Source: DASSJT01 sp963715025
GTDB lineage: Bacteria > Actinomycetota > Actinomycetes > Actinomycetales > Dermatophilaceae
Assembly: GCA_963715025.1 (NCBI GenBank)
Contig: CAVQQQ010000009.1
Span: forward strand, 186,001-250,000
DNA length: 64,000 nucleotides
Reading direction: 5' to 3'
This document shows positions 41,739 to 51,565 of this stretch, piece by piece (position 1 is the stretch's first letter; every line of letters starts with the position of its first letter). The notes beneath the pieces are model-generated. The model was not told the DNA's origin. It saw only the letters and a list, made by a program, of their open reading frames with translations, and ran no database searches. A program made the position numbers and the translations under genes.

Positions 41739-42409
41739 CGGAGCGAGTCGAAGCGGGAGTGTCGGCGATGATCGAGGCAGCGACTGTGCGGGCCTGGCTG
41801 GAGGCGTTCCAGGAGGAGGTCGCGGCGAACCGTGACTTCCTCACCCAGCTCGACGCGGCCATCGGCGACGCCGACCACGGTGCCAATCTCGACCGTGGGC
41901 TCACCGCTGTGGTGGCAGCCCTGGACGCCTTGGACGACGCCACTCCCGGGGTCCTGCTCAAGACCACCGGCATGACCCTCGTCAGCACCGTCGGCGGGGC
42001 CAGCGGCCCCCTCTACGGAACGCTCTTCCTCCGGATGTCGGGAAGTGCCGGCGACGACGACTCCCTCGACGACCTTCAGTTCGCCACTGCGCTGCGTGCC
42101 GGGCTCGACGGCGTGGTCGCTCGCGGGAAGGCCCAGGCCGGGGACAAGACGATGTACGACGCGCTGGCCCCGGCCTGCGATGCGCTCGACGAGGCCCTCG
42201 CCGAAGGGGCCGCCCTCGGCGACGCCCTTGCGCGCGCCGCTGACGCAGCGCAGGGCGGTCGGGACGCGACCATTCCGATGCTGGCGCGCAAGGGAAGGGC
42301 GTCCTACCTGGGTGAGCGCAGCGTCGGGCACCAGGACCCCGGGGCGACGTCCACGGCGCTGCTGATCGTGACCGCGGCCAGAACCCTCGCGCCGGGGGAC
42401 TCACCGTGA
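41735..42409 (+). CDS. dhaL: Dihydroxyacetone kinase ADP-binding subunit DhaL
   Basis: 224 aa from GTG 41735, overlapping the dhaK remnant's stop; ATG 41768 is a possible alternative. FLTQLDAAIGDADHGANLDRG is the DhaL nucleotide/Mg site with its Asp ligands. KTTGMTLVSTVGGASGPLYGTLF and PGATSTALL complete the family pattern. DhaL-ADP receives phosphate from DhaM and passes it to dihydroxyacetone bound on DhaK. With dhaK truncated here the protein lacks its partner unless another copy exists elsewhere. Confidence 0.93.
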   Translation: MTERVEAGVSAMIEAATVRAWLEAFQEEVAANRDFLTQLDAAIGDADHGANLDRGLTAVVAALDALDDATPGVLLKTTGMTLVSTVGGASGPLYGTLFLRMSGSAGDDDSLDDLQFATALRAGLDGVVARGKAQAGDKTMYDALAPACDALDEALAEGAALGDALARAADAAQGGRDATIPMLARKGRASYLGERSVGHQDPGATSTALLIVTAARTLAPGDSP

Positions 42410-44919
42410 CTGGTCTGGTGGTGGTCTCACACAGCCGGGCACTGGCTGACGCGGCGATTGCCCTGGCCGCGGAGATGCTGCATGGCAGCCAGGTGCGCAT
42501 CGCCGTAGCGGCGGGCCTCGACGCGACCACCTTCGGCACCGACGCCACCGCCATCGTCGAGGCCATCACCCGCGCGGACGACGGCGACGGCGTCGTCATC
42601 CTGATGGACTTGGGCAGCGCCGTGCTCTCGGCCGAGATGGCGCTCGATATGGTCGATCCCGCCGTTCGTGAACGCGCGACGCTGTGCCCCGCGCCTTTGG
42701 TCGAGGGACTCGTCGTGGCAGCCGTCGCTGCTGCCGGCGGCGCCAGTCCCGCCGAAGTCGCGGCCGAAGCGGTCGGCTCGCTGGCGGCCAAGCAGTCCCA
42801 CCTCAGCCCGCCAACTCCGGCGGCTCTCGATGAGGTGCGCGGCACCTCGGAGCCCACGTCCCTGTCGGCCGTCGTCAAGATCACCAACCGGCATGGCCTT
42901 CACGCGCGCCCCGCGGCTCGCCTGGTCCAGGAGGCCCGGCTCTACGACGCCCGGATTCAGCTGCTCAATCTCGATACGGGAGCAGGCCCGGTGCCGGCGA
43001 CGAGCCTGTCCCGGGTGGCCACGCTGGGTGCCCTGTGCGGCCATCGGGTCGAGGTGACCGCAACGGGGAGCCAGGCCCGGGAGGCCGTCGACCATGTGGT
43101 CGCCCTCGCAGAGCGGCGGTTCGACGAGTCCGACCATGGGCCATTGATGGCGCTATCGACGGCGCCATCGACGGCGCCATCGATCGAGCCAGCGGCCGCG
43201 CCGACGGTCGACCCGCACGCGATCGACGCGGCACTGGCCGCCGAGAGAAGAGGGCTACCTGCCTCTCCTGGCATTGCCATCGGCCGGGCTCTGTCGGTCC
43301 GCGCCGCCGACGTCGAGGTCCCCGACACTCCACCGGGAGACGCACCGACCGAATGGCGAAGGATTCGGAGCGCCGTCGCGGAGGTGCGGCGCGAGATCCA
43401 GAGGGTCCGCGTGGCTGCTGCACGCGAAGTCGGCGAGGAGGACGCCCGGATCTTCGACGCCCACCTGATGCTGATCGATGACGCCGACCTTCTCGACGAC
43501 GTCCATGCCCGAATCGGAGCCGGGCTTGGGGCGCCACGAGCATGGCTGGATGCCATCACGGCCGTGGAGGCCGAGTTCGCCGGCGTTCACGACCCCTATC
43601 TGCGGGCTCGTGCTGCCGATGTCCATGCGGTGGGGCAGCAGGTCGCCCGGGCCCTCGTCGGAGCCCCCACGATGCGAATCGACGGCGAAGGGGTGCTGGT
43701 CGCCGAGGACCTGACGCCGGCTCAGGTGGCCGACCTCGACGCTGCCCGGGTGCGCGGCATCGTCCTCGCCTCCGGCAGCCCGACCGGTCACAGCGCCATC
43801 CTGGCTCGATCGAGGGCCATCCCGGCAGTGGTGGCCGCCGGGCCGCCCGTGCTGGCCATACCGACGGGAACCACCATCGCCCTCGACGGAACGACCGGCG
43901 AGGTGTTCGTCGACCCCGACGAAGCGACGCTTCGGTCCCTCGCCGCCCTTGACGAGCAGGCGCGCGCGCGGGCATCGCTCGCCCTTGCTGCGGCCCGCTC
44001 GCCAGCGATCACCCGCGACGATGTCGAGATCCTGGTGGGCGCCAACCTCGGCTCGGTCGCAGATGCGCACGCCGCCGCGGCTCACGGAGCGGATCTGGCC
44101 GGGCTGGTCCGCACCGAGTTCCTGTACCTCGACCGCCAAGAGCCGCCGAGTGTCGATGAGCAGGTGGCGGTCTATCGCGCCCTGGCCGCAGCGCTCGGTG
44201 GGAAGCGGCTGGTGCTGCGCACCCTGGACGTCGGGGGCGACAAGCCGCTCGGCTATGCGCCCCAGGAGCCAGAGGCCAATCCGTTCCTCGGTGTGCGCGG
44301 GATCAGGCTGGCACTCGCTCAGCGTCAGCTGCTGATCGACCAGCTGCGCGCCGTCGTTGAGGTGGCACACGAAACGCCGGTCAGCCTGATGTTCCCGATG
44401 GTGAGCACCGTTGACGAGCTCCGCGAGGTGCGACGCCTCCTCGAGGAGACCATCGAGGCCGACGGTCGGGGAACACCTGCTGGACTCCAGGTGGGGATCA
44501 TGGTCGAGGTACCTGCTGCGGCTCTCAAGACCCAGGCCTTCGCCGACCATGTCGACTTCTTCAGCATCGGCACCAACGACCTCACCCAGTACGCCCTCGC
44601 CGCCGAACGAGGCAACCCTGCCGTCGCGGCCCTGGGCGACCCCCTCGACCCAGGCGTCCTCCAGCTCATCGATGCGGTATGCCGGGCTGCCGCCGGACGA
44701 TGCCTGGTCTCCGTCTGTGGTGAACTTGCGGCTGACGAGCAGGCTGCCGCCCTGCTCGTCGCCATGGGTGTCCGAGAACTGAGTGTCGCTCCTTCCTCGG
44801 TTCCCGGTGTCAAACAGGCGGTGCGTCAGATCGCCGCCCTGGACCAGAACCTCGTGCGAGAGTGCCTGGCTGCCTCCGGCCCCAACGAGGTCCACCGGCT
44901 GCTGACCGCAGGCGCGTGA
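42406..44919 (+). CDS. dhaM: Multiphosphoryl transfer protein DhaM (EIIA-HPr-EI fusion)
   Basis: 837 aa from GTG 42406 (4-nt overlap with dhaL). Domain order: EIIA-Man-like (1-~130; phospho-His9 in VVVSHSRALADAA, then VILMDLGSAVLSAEMAL), HPr (~155-240; His166 in HGLHARPA), an Ala/Pro/Ser linker with repeated STAPSTAPS, and EI/PtsI (~275-837; phospho-His462 in SPTGHSAILAR, then LRTLDVGGDKPLGY and FFSIGTNDLTQYALA). It carries phosphate from PEP to DhaL-ADP, so this one protein replaces separate EI and HPr. All three phospho-histidines are present. Confidence 0.93.
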   Translation: MTGLVVVSHSRALADAAIALAAEMLHGSQVRIAVAAGLDATTFGTDATAIVEAITRADDGDGVVILMDLGSAVLSAEMALDMVDPAVRERATLCPAPLVEGLVVAAVAAAGGASPAEVAAEAVGSLAAKQSHLSPPTPAALDEVRGTSEPTSLSAVVKITNRHGLHARPAARLVQEARLYDARIQLLNLDTGAGPVPATSLSRVATLGALCGHRVEVTATGSQAREAVDHVVALAERRFDESDHGPLMALSTAPSTAPSIEPAAAPTVDPHAIDAALAAERRGLPASPGIAIGRALSVRAADVEVPDTPPGDAPTEWRRIRSAVAEVRREIQRVRVAAAREVGEEDARIFDAHLMLIDDADLLDDVHARIGAGLGAPRAWLDAITAVEAEFAGVHDPYLRARAADVHAVGQQVARALVGAPTMRIDGEGVLVAEDLTPAQVADLDAARVRGIVLASGSPTGHSAILARSRAIPAVVAAGPPVLAIPTGTTIALDGTTGEVFVDPDEATLRSLAALDEQARARASLALAAARSPAITRDDVEILVGANLGSVADAHAAAAHGADLAGLVRTEFLYLDRQEPPSVDEQVAVYRALAAALGGKRLVLRTLDVGGDKPLGYAPQEPEANPFLGVRGIRLALAQRQLLIDQLRAVVEVAHETPVSLMFPMVSTVDELREVRRLLEETIEADGRGTPAGLQVGIMVEVPAAALKTQAFADHVDFFSIGTNDLTQYALAAERGNPAVAALGDPLDPGVLQLIDAVCRAAAGRCLVSVCGELAADEQAAALLVAMGVRELSVAPSSVPGVKQAVRQIAALDQNLVRECLAASGPNEVHRLLTAGA

Positions 44920-44964
44920 CCGCTCCGGAGCAGTCCTCCGCTCGCAGGTGGCAGGCTTGGGCCT

Positions 44965-45405
44965 ATGACAGAGACCAAGGCCACGACCCCCGCCGCCTCG
45001 ATGACCATTGACGACCTCAATGGCAATCTGGGGGCGCTGGCGCAGACCATGGGCATCCGCTTCACTGAGGTGTCACTCGAGCGGGTCAGCGCCACGATGC
45101 CGGTTGTGGGCAACACCCAGCCGTATGGGCTTCTGCACGGAGGCGCCTCGGTGGTGCTCGCCGAGACCGTGGGCTCCATGATGGCGGTCCTGCATGCCGG
45201 AGAGGGCCGCGCCGCGGTGGGGATCACGATCAACGCCATTCACCACCGCGCCAAGACCGAGGGGACTGTGACCGCGACCGCGACGGTCCTCCAGGCCGGC
45301 CGCACCATGGCCAGCATGGACATCGCGATCACTGACGAGCAGGGTCGACGCATCTGCTCCTCCACCCTGGTCTGCCAGCTGCGCGACGCTCCGCCCGCAC
45401 GCTGA
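44965..45405 (+). CDS. PaaI-type hotdog-fold thioesterase
   Basis: 146 aa. PYGLLHGGASVVLAETVGSMMAVL is the hotdog active-site helix (HGG, then Glu), as in YdiI/MenI-like and PaaI enzymes. No Shine-Dalgarno is evident before ATG 44965. It follows dhaM by 45 nt on the same strand but is functionally unrelated. The substrate is unknown. Confidence 0.85.
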   Translation: MTETKATTPAASMTIDDLNGNLGALAQTMGIRFTEVSLERVSATMPVVGNTQPYGLLHGGASVVLAETVGSMMAVLHAGEGRAAVGITINAIHHRAKTEGTVTATATVLQAGRTMASMDIAITDEQGRRICSSTLVCQLRDAPPAR

Positions 45406-45676
45406 CCGGGAAGGTGACCGCGAACCTGGCTCGGCGGTATACCGCCATGGGGTAGATCGCGGGATCACCGGCCTCGGCAACGGACTGAAAACCGATCAAT
45501 GGACACGTCGAGAGACATCGTGTACGTCTCCTTGCGGAGCTCCACGACGAGCTCATGGCCAGCCGCCGGCTCATCCGCGGGTGCCGCCGCCATGGCGACA
45601 TCATGGCACCGGGGGGCTGCGAGTCGTTTCCCCGCCGGGCTGCGAGCTCACCTCCCTGGCGATGCGGCAGTCGCCG

Positions 45677-47163
45677 TCAAAGCCCGGCCTGCGCCTCGAC
45701 CCGTCCATCTCGGACGGCGGCTCCGAGCGCGGCGTGGTCGCGCTCGTTCTGGTCGGCATAGGTCTCGGCGAAGTCGGCGACGGCGTTGTCGAAGGCGGTC
45801 GAATTGCCAAGGTATGCCGCGATCGCGATCCGGTCTCCGGCACGGGCGTGCGCGCGAGCGAGCGTCCAGCCACAGAGCCGGGCATACACGTCCATGCTCC
45901 GGGGCCTCATCCCCTCGATCTCGGCGGACAGTTTCCAGTCCCTCAGTTGGCGTAGGTAGTAGTCCTCGGCCGGACCTCCGGTCGGCTGCGCGCGGAGCCA
46001 GCCGAGGAAGATGTCGCTGGTGGCCTGCATGACGCGCTGGCCGGCGACGACGCGCTCTCCAGCGTTGGAGTACTCCGATTGGCCCGCGTAGTCGCCAAGC
46101 GCCGACGCCCCCGCCTGTTTGGCCTGCAGCACAAGGGCATCGTCCCTGGCGCCTCCTTCGAACAGGAGTACCCACGCCCTCGTGCCAACGCTGCCCACGC
46201 CGACCACCTTGTGCGCGACATCCGCCAGTGCGAAGTGGTCGAACAAGCGCTGCCGGTCTGATTGGAGCGTGCTGCGGTAGGAGGCGATCAGACCCCGGAG
46301 TCGCTCCAGCAGCGCCTCCGTGTCAAACCCGGTCAGCTCGTCGAGCGGCACGATCAGCGGCGGGTCGCTGATGAGCCGCCGCCGCCTGCCGGTCACAGTG
46401 GTCAGCTTCCCGATCGCCTGCAGACTGTCGCGAGCATGAGCCTTCGCGAGCGCAGCCTGGGTGGCTTTGAGACCTCGCTTCCGCTTCTTCAGCTTACGGC
46501 CGGAAAGAGTCGACCTGTACTCGGCCAGCGCCTCCTCGATGTTGAGGTGCGCGTACCAGACGGTGAGGATCGTCTGGGCGCGAACGTCCGCATGGCCGTG
46601 CGGTAGCTCTCCACGGCAGACATGCTGACCTTGCGGCACTGCTTCGTGGTGAACCCGTTGTCCCGCCCCGCGACGACCATGCTGGTTGCCAGTCGCTTGA
46701 CGTCCCATTCGAAGGGGCCGGGCAGAGTCTCATCGAAGTCGTTGATGTCGAACACCAGGCGACGCTCTGGCGAGGCATAGGCACCGAAGTTGGACAGGTG
46801 CGCGTCACCACACAGTTGGGTTCGCAGCCCCGGTGTCGGGGTGCTGTGCAGATCCGCAGCCATCACCAGGGCCGCGCCCCTGTAGAACGTGAAGGGGGAC
46901 ACCAGCATCCGCCCGTGTCGAATCGGCACCAGATCGGGTACGCGCGTCTCAGCCTGGCTGAGCAACAACGCCACCGGATCGCGGGCCCCCGCGGGCCAGA
47001 ACTCAGCGTGGGCCTCCAGGGGCGCCTTCTCGCGTGCCGCCTTACCAGTCGCAGCCCGCTGCTCAGCGCTCCGGGGGCTCGCGGGGCTGGCCCCCACGAG
47101 GCGTGGACCCGGCGCGGGTTTCGTCTTGCCAGCCACCGACGCCCGCTTACTCGTCTCGGTCAC
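45677..47163 (-). pseudogene. DUF2252 gene with a frameshift in the middle
   Basis: From GTG 47163 (AGGAGGAG 7 nt upstream) one frame encodes the N-terminal part: DPVALLLSQAETRVPDLVPIRHGRM, FYRGAALVMAADL, LCGDAHLSNFGAYASPE, FDINDFDETLPGPFEWDVKR. Near 46576-46581 the similarity jumps to another frame, which continues QTILTVWYAHLNIEEALAEY and runs to the stop at 45677 (KQAGASALGDY, RVMQATSDIFLGW). The span is 1487 nt (3n+2), fitting loss of one base. DUF2252 proteins are kinase-like and uncharacterised; full length would be ~495 aa. Decay or sequencing error. Confidence 0.85.
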
Positions 47164-47346
47164 GACCACTCCTCCTCCTGCACCTCGGCCGGTCGGCGTC
47201 GCGGTCACTGTGACCGCGGCGGCGATCCCATGGTGACGCAGTATTGATCGACCTGCGAGATTCATTGACCTCCTTAGGCAGGCCCGATCCCATGTCGTCC
47301 TGCCGTAGCCGGCCCTGGGTGGCATGATCCGGTTCGCCGTGGCGCC

Positions 47347-48375
47347 TCACCTGCGCAGCCCCTGCCACGTGCCGCCGCGGGTGACCAGCGAGGTCGGCAG
47401 GAGCCTCTCCTCGGGTGGTCCCGTCTTGCCGGAGATGCGCTCGAAAAGGCATTCGGCGGCGACCGTGCCGAGCATGACGGGGTCGTACGTCACGATCGTG
47501 ACGGGAAGGGGCAGCAGGTCGGACGTCTCGAAATCGTCGAACCCCGCGATGGCCACGTCGACGCCCGCGGACAGCACGGCGGCAACGGCGCCGATCGTGC
47601 TGCGGTTGTTCCCGCAGAAGATGGCGGTGGGCGCAGACGTGCGGCCGAGCAAGGTCACGGTGGCAGCATGCGCGTCATCGGGGGTGTGCACCCCGGAGAT
47701 CACCTGTGCGTCGTCGAGCGAAAGTCCCACGGAGGCCAATGCCATGCCCACGCCCGCCAGGCGCTCCCGCATCGTGAAGATGTCCAGGGAGTCGACCAGC
47801 ACGCCCAGGCTGCGGTGGCCGCTTGCCAGGAGCGACGTGGCGGCGCTACGAGCGCCGCCACGGTTGTCCAGCAGCACGCGGTCGGCATCGATGCCCTGGC
47901 CCGGCCGATCGACGAAGACCACCGGAGTACCCAGGTCGACCTCCGTACGCAGGTAGCTGTGGTCAGAGTCCGTGGGCACGACCAGCAGACCACTGACGCG
48001 CCGCTGGCACAGGTCGAGGGCCGTCTCGCGCTCGAGCTGCGCGCTCTCCTCCGAGCTCGCCATGAAGACGTGGTACCCGTGCCGACGCGCAGACGCCGCG
48101 ACGGCGCTCGAGACAGGAGCGTAGAACGCATTGGACAGATCAGCGGTCACGAGCCCGATCGTCCGGTTGTCGGCACCGCTGCGCAGGCTCGCCGCCAGGT
48201 CGTTGCGCCGGAAGCCGAGCCGTCGCACCGACGTCATGACCTTCTGCGCCAGCTCAGGGTCGACGGTTGACACGTGGTTGACGACCCGGGAGACGGTCTT
48301 GAGGCTCACCCCCGCATCTCGCGCCACGTCGTTCATAGTGGGTCGTCGGCCGAGCTGCTCCTCCACGCCGCCCAT
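47347..48375 (-). CDS. LacI-family transcriptional regulator
   Basis: 342 aa. The N-terminal HTH reads RRPTMNDVARDAGVSLKTVSRVVNH, followed by a periplasmic-binding-like effector domain (RTIGLVTADLSNAFYAPV, FCGNNRSTIGAVAAVL, DVAIAGFDDFE). It is the last gene of a minus-strand set with a ManA-like isomerase 11 nt upstream, so it probably regulates that sugar cluster. A perfect palindrome of LacI-operator type lies in the divergent promoter at 51531-51544. Confidence 0.9.
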   Translation of the reverse strand: MGGVEEQLGRRPTMNDVARDAGVSLKTVSRVVNHVSTVDPELAQKVMTSVRRLGFRRNDLAASLRSGADNRTIGLVTADLSNAFYAPVSSAVAASARRHGYHVFMASSEESAQLERETALDLCQRRVSGLLVVPTDSDHSYLRTEVDLGTPVVFVDRPGQGIDADRVLLDNRGGARSAATSLLASGHRSLGVLVDSLDIFTMRERLAGVGMALASVGLSLDDAQVISGVHTPDDAHAATVTLLGRTSAPTAIFCGNNRSTIGAVAAVLSAGVDVAIAGFDDFETSDLLPLPVTIVTYDPVMLGTVAAECLFERISGKTGPPEERLLPTSLVTRGGTWQGLRR

Positions 48376-48386
48376 ACCACCGGCCT

Positions 48387-49382
48387 TCAGGGCGTCGCCC
48401 TCGGCGGCCGGGCAACCAGAACGGTGCCGGCGCCGGCCAGCGTCGTGTCACCGGCCGACCACGGGACGACCGCGGTGGCCCCCGCCGGGAGGCTGGTCGC
48501 CCCGGCCTCGCCCCGGGCCTCGACCTGCCCGGCCAGGACCAGGACGACCGAGAACCCGGCATCGACCTTGACCGGGCCGTCGAGCTCGAAGCGGTCGAGT
48601 CGGAAGTAGGCGGCCGCTTCAGGGGGCAGCAGTGGGGGCGCCTGGTCGGCGCCGACGATGAGCTGCTCGAGGCGGGGCTCGTCCATGGCGGCGACGTCGA
48701 CCGCGGTGAGGGCCGTCGGGAACCCAAGCCCGAGGTGGCCGTCGACACTGCCGTCGATGGCGAAGTCCCGCCACTCCAGCAGGATCGAGAGGTCCTCGGG
48801 TTCCTGGAGCTCCGCGAGCAGCACGCCCTTGCCGATGGCGTGCAGCGTCCCCGCAGGGATATGGATCGTGTCACCCGGATCGACGCTGCGCCGATGGAGC
48901 ATCCCCAGGAGCGTCTCAACGTCCTGGTCCTCGACGAGCTCGGCGAGTCGACCGGCGGAGGTGTCGCGTCTCAGCCCGACGTACACCTCGCCCCCCGACA
49001 GGATGTGCCACGCCTCGACCTTGCCGTGGGCGGCCCCTAGATGGGTGCGCGCGAACCCGCCGTCGGGGTGGGCATGCACGGGCAGCCGTTGCCCGGCGTG
49101 CAGCAGCTTGACGAGCAGGCGCGAGTCGACGCCGAAGGCGGCCACGTGCTCGGGGCCGAGCCACGCCACCGGATCGGCGGCTATGGCCTCGCGAAGCACT
49201 TCACCGCTCGGAAGGGTCGTGAGGCCCAGGGACTCATGGCCGAAGACGGTGGTCGTGGAGGCGATCCAGTCCTCGGGAACGGACTCTCCGGCCGGCGGAT
49301 CGCCGCGGAACCTCGAGATGAGATCCCCGCCTCGGTAGAACCGTTCGGGTGGCTGGTTGGCCGGAAGCACGATCGGCCGCAT
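48387..49382 (-). CDS. Mannose-6-phosphate isomerase-like (ManA family)
   Basis: 331 aa, class I phosphomannose isomerase fold (two cupins). Zinc ligands are visible in LPVHAHPDGGFART and KVEAWHIL, with IPAGTLHAIGKGVLLAELQEPEDLS further on. It interconverts an aldose and a ketose phosphate. ManA paralogues in catabolic clusters often act on sugars other than mannose, and its place between a LacI regulator and a Gfo/Idh oxidoreductase suggests such a specialised role. Confidence 0.87.
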   Translation of the reverse strand: MRPIVLPANQPPERFYRGGDLISRFRGDPPAGESVPEDWIASTTTVFGHESLGLTTLPSGEVLREAIAADPVAWLGPEHVAAFGVDSRLLVKLLHAGQRLPVHAHPDGGFARTHLGAAHGKVEAWHILSGGEVYVGLRRDTSAGRLAELVEDQDVETLLGMLHRRSVDPGDTIHIPAGTLHAIGKGVLLAELQEPEDLSILLEWRDFAIDGSVDGHLGLGFPTALTAVDVAAMDEPRLEQLIVGADQAPPLLPPEAAAYFRLDRFELDGPVKVDAGFSVVLVLAGQVEARGEAGATSLPAGATAVVPWSAGDTTLAGAGTVLVARPPRATP

Positions 49383-49440
49383 GTTTCCTCCCTTGGCGCC
49401 GCGTCCCGCGAGGGCGGCAGCTCGGATAGCGATGTCTGGG

Positions 49441-50604
49441 TTACCGGCCGAGACGCGGGGCCACGGCGCGCTGCTGGATCTGCGAGTCCCAGGCGGCCTC
49501 GTAGATTCGGTGGGTCAGCCACGCCTCCTGCGGGGTCGCACACCCGAAGCGGCTTCCAAGGGCGCCATCGCGCTCGGCCAGGAACACCGCGAGCATCTGC
49601 AGGATCGCGTCGGAGAAACCGAACTCGAAGATTCCGCCGGTTACGGTCGGCCACACCGACTGGCTACCTGTCTGAAGGCACTGCCACGCGTTCGGCCGGG
49701 TGCGCCGGTCGAGCACCCGCACTGTCTTCGGCTCTGCGGTGGAGAACTCGGCCGCACCGTCGAGGCCGACCACACGGAGCCGCCACGTGTTGCTCTCACC
49801 GGGTGCGATCCGCTTGGTCTCCACGCGCACCGGAAACGCGGCGTCGCCCGTCCCGACCAGTGCCGTGATGCTCGCGTTGTCGATGGTGTCGCACACCACC
49901 GGCTCGCCGGTCGGCCCGGGGCGCTTGCGCACGAGGTTCTGGAGCACGGCATACACCGACGACGGCTTCATGCCCATGCGGAGCGGGACGTGCCACGCGT
50001 GGAGCCCGAGGTCATTCATGACGCCCGCCTTGCCGCAGAACTCCACCTGGCGCTTCCAGTTGATCGGCTTGTCCGGGTCGTAGTCGCTGGAGTGGAGAAA
50101 ACCGCTCTCGACCTCGATGACCTGGCCGAGATCGCCCGATCGGGCGAGGGCGATCACGTGCTGGGCGCCGGGAAAGAAGGGCATCTCGCTGGAAACCCGG
50201 ACGAAGCGACCGGCTGCCTCGATGGCCGCCAAAATAGCCTCGGCGGCATGGGCGTCGATACCGAACGGCTTCTCCGCCAGCAGGTCCTTTCCCGCCGCGA
50301 CCGTGTCCACGTACAGCTGCTCGTGCAGGTCGTGGCGCACGGCGATGTACGCGACGTGGACGTCGGGGGACGCCAGCAGCTCGCGGTAGTCGGTCGTCTG
50401 GATCCTCACCGAGTCGATCTGGTCGAACCAGCCGAGCGCGTCCGGATTGATGTCCGCGACCCCGACCACTCGCGGCCTGACAGGGTGGTCGATCAGCGCC
50501 GGCCAGCGCTGGATGGCAGCAGCGATCTCGCGGCCCATGAGCCCACCACCCACGATCCCGACCCCTACCTCCCGCGGCGCCGCGCTTGTCATAGCCGAGC
50601 TCAT
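49441..50604 (-). CDS. Gfo/Idh/MocA-family sugar oxidoreductase
   Basis: 387 aa. N-terminal Rossmann fold GVGIVGGGLMGREIAAAI (~13-30), then LLAEKPFGIDAHAAEAI with the conserved EKP, and the substrate-domain histidine in NDLGLHAWHVPLRMG. This family oxidises sugars, inositols or sugar phosphates with NAD(P). Its ATG overlaps the aldolase stop by 4 nt, so the two are translationally coupled. Confidence 0.9.
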   Translation of the reverse strand: MSSAMTSAAPREVGVGIVGGGLMGREIAAAIQRWPALIDHPVRPRVVGVADINPDALGWFDQIDSVRIQTTDYRELLASPDVHVAYIAVRHDLHEQLYVDTVAAGKDLLAEKPFGIDAHAAEAILAAIEAAGRFVRVSSEMPFFPGAQHVIALARSGDLGQVIEVESGFLHSSDYDPDKPINWKRQVEFCGKAGVMNDLGLHAWHVPLRMGMKPSSVYAVLQNLVRKRPGPTGEPVVCDTIDNASITALVGTGDAAFPVRVETKRIAPGESNTWRLRVVGLDGAAEFSTAEPKTVRVLDRRTRPNAWQCLQTGSQSVWPTVTGGIFEFGFSDAILQMLAVFLAERDGALGSRFGCATPQEAWLTHRIYEAAWDSQIQQRAVAPRLGR

Positions 50605-51452
50605 CGGACCTTGCCTGCGACTGCGCGGGAGCGCAGCGTGTCGTAGGCCTCAGCGGCGCTGACGCCAGCATGCAGCACTGACATCAGGGCCGCCGTGATG
50701 CCCTGAGGATCCGGATGCTGAATGATGTTGCGCCCGTAGACGATTCCCCGTGCCCCTTGCTCCAGAACGATCTCCGTACGGCGCAGCAGATCCTCGTCCG
50801 GCGCCCTGCCGCCGCCCCGGACCAGCACGGGAATGTCGCCCGCGACCTCGACGACCCGGTGGTACTCGTCCGCACGGTCCGTGGGGTCGGCCTTGATGAG
50901 GTCCGCCCCCAGCTCACGCGCCTGCCTCACCAGGGTGACGATCTTGTCGGCGTCTCCGTCGACGAGATATCCGCCCTCGGCACCCTCCCGCATGACCAGA
51001 GGCTCGATCATCAGGGGTATGCCGTAACGGGTTGCCTCCGTGCGCAGCGCGAGGATGTTCCCGATGCAGTCGCGGCGGACCTCCGGGCGACCCGGCAGCT
51101 GCAGGAGGTTGACGCACACGGCTACGGCGTCGAGGCGGACCGCCTGCTCGATGGCGTCGGGAGCGGCCATGCTGAACAGCTGCGCATCGAGCGGGTTGCC
51201 ATAGACGTTGGCGATGTCTGCGCGCAGCACCAGGGCGGGCTTGGACCGCTCCGGCATGCGCTGGAGGACAGGGGCAAGGCCGGGGCTCAGCTGCACTGCG
51301 TCCGGGCGCGCCGCGACGATGGTCCTGACCGCGGCCTCCATGTCCTCGATGCCGGTCAGGAAGCTCGGCTCGCCGAAGAAACCGTGGTCGATGGCCACGT
51401 CGAGCACACGCCCCGAGCCTGGGTCGAAGAGACGGTTCAGGCGGTAGGGCAT
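50601..51452 (-). CDS. DhnA-type class I aldolase
   Basis: 283 aa from ATG 51452, which has GGAGG 8 nt upstream; an earlier ATG at 51467 contains that Shine-Dalgarno and is less likely. VLDVAIDHGFFGEP at the start, the Schiff-base Lys in ADLIKADPTDRADEY and the phosphate-binding PVLVRGGGRAPDEDLLRR identify the DhnA/LsrF/FbaB group. It cleaves a phosphorylated ketose or related compound. It is the first gene of the minus-strand half, starting 79 nt from the palindromic operator. Confidence 0.87.
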   Translation of the reverse strand: MPYRLNRLFDPGSGRVLDVAIDHGFFGEPSFLTGIEDMEAAVRTIVAARPDAVQLSPGLAPVLQRMPERSKPALVLRADIANVYGNPLDAQLFSMAAPDAIEQAVRLDAVAVCVNLLQLPGRPEVRRDCIGNILALRTEATRYGIPLMIEPLVMREGAEGGYLVDGDADKIVTLVRQARELGADLIKADPTDRADEYHRVVEVAGDIPVLVRGGGRAPDEDLLRRTEIVLEQGARGIVYGRNIIQHPDPQGITAALMSVLHAGVSAAEAYDTLRSRAVAGKVR

Positions 51453-51530
51453 CACGGCGACCTCCATGGCGCGTCGGACCCACGTGGTCGGGGCATTGTC
51501 CGGCTGGCTCTCGGTACCGTACTGTCGCTG

Positions 51531-51544
51531 AGACAACGTTGTCT
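51531..51544. promoter_or_regulatory. LacI-type operator, 14-bp palindrome
   Basis: AGACAACGTTGTCT is a perfect palindrome with the central CG typical of LacI-family operators. It sits between the divergent aldolase and PfkB kinase starts, where the LacI protein encoded 3 kb away could control both directions. Confidence 0.8.
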
Positions 51545-51565
51545 AGGCGAAGCCGAGGTGTGAGC

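Noticed and set aside
45470..45500. ACTGAAAA resembling a tRNA-Phe anticodon loop
   Set aside because: Only a 3-bp stem can form, and no acceptor stem, D arm or T arm is in place. Not a tRNA.
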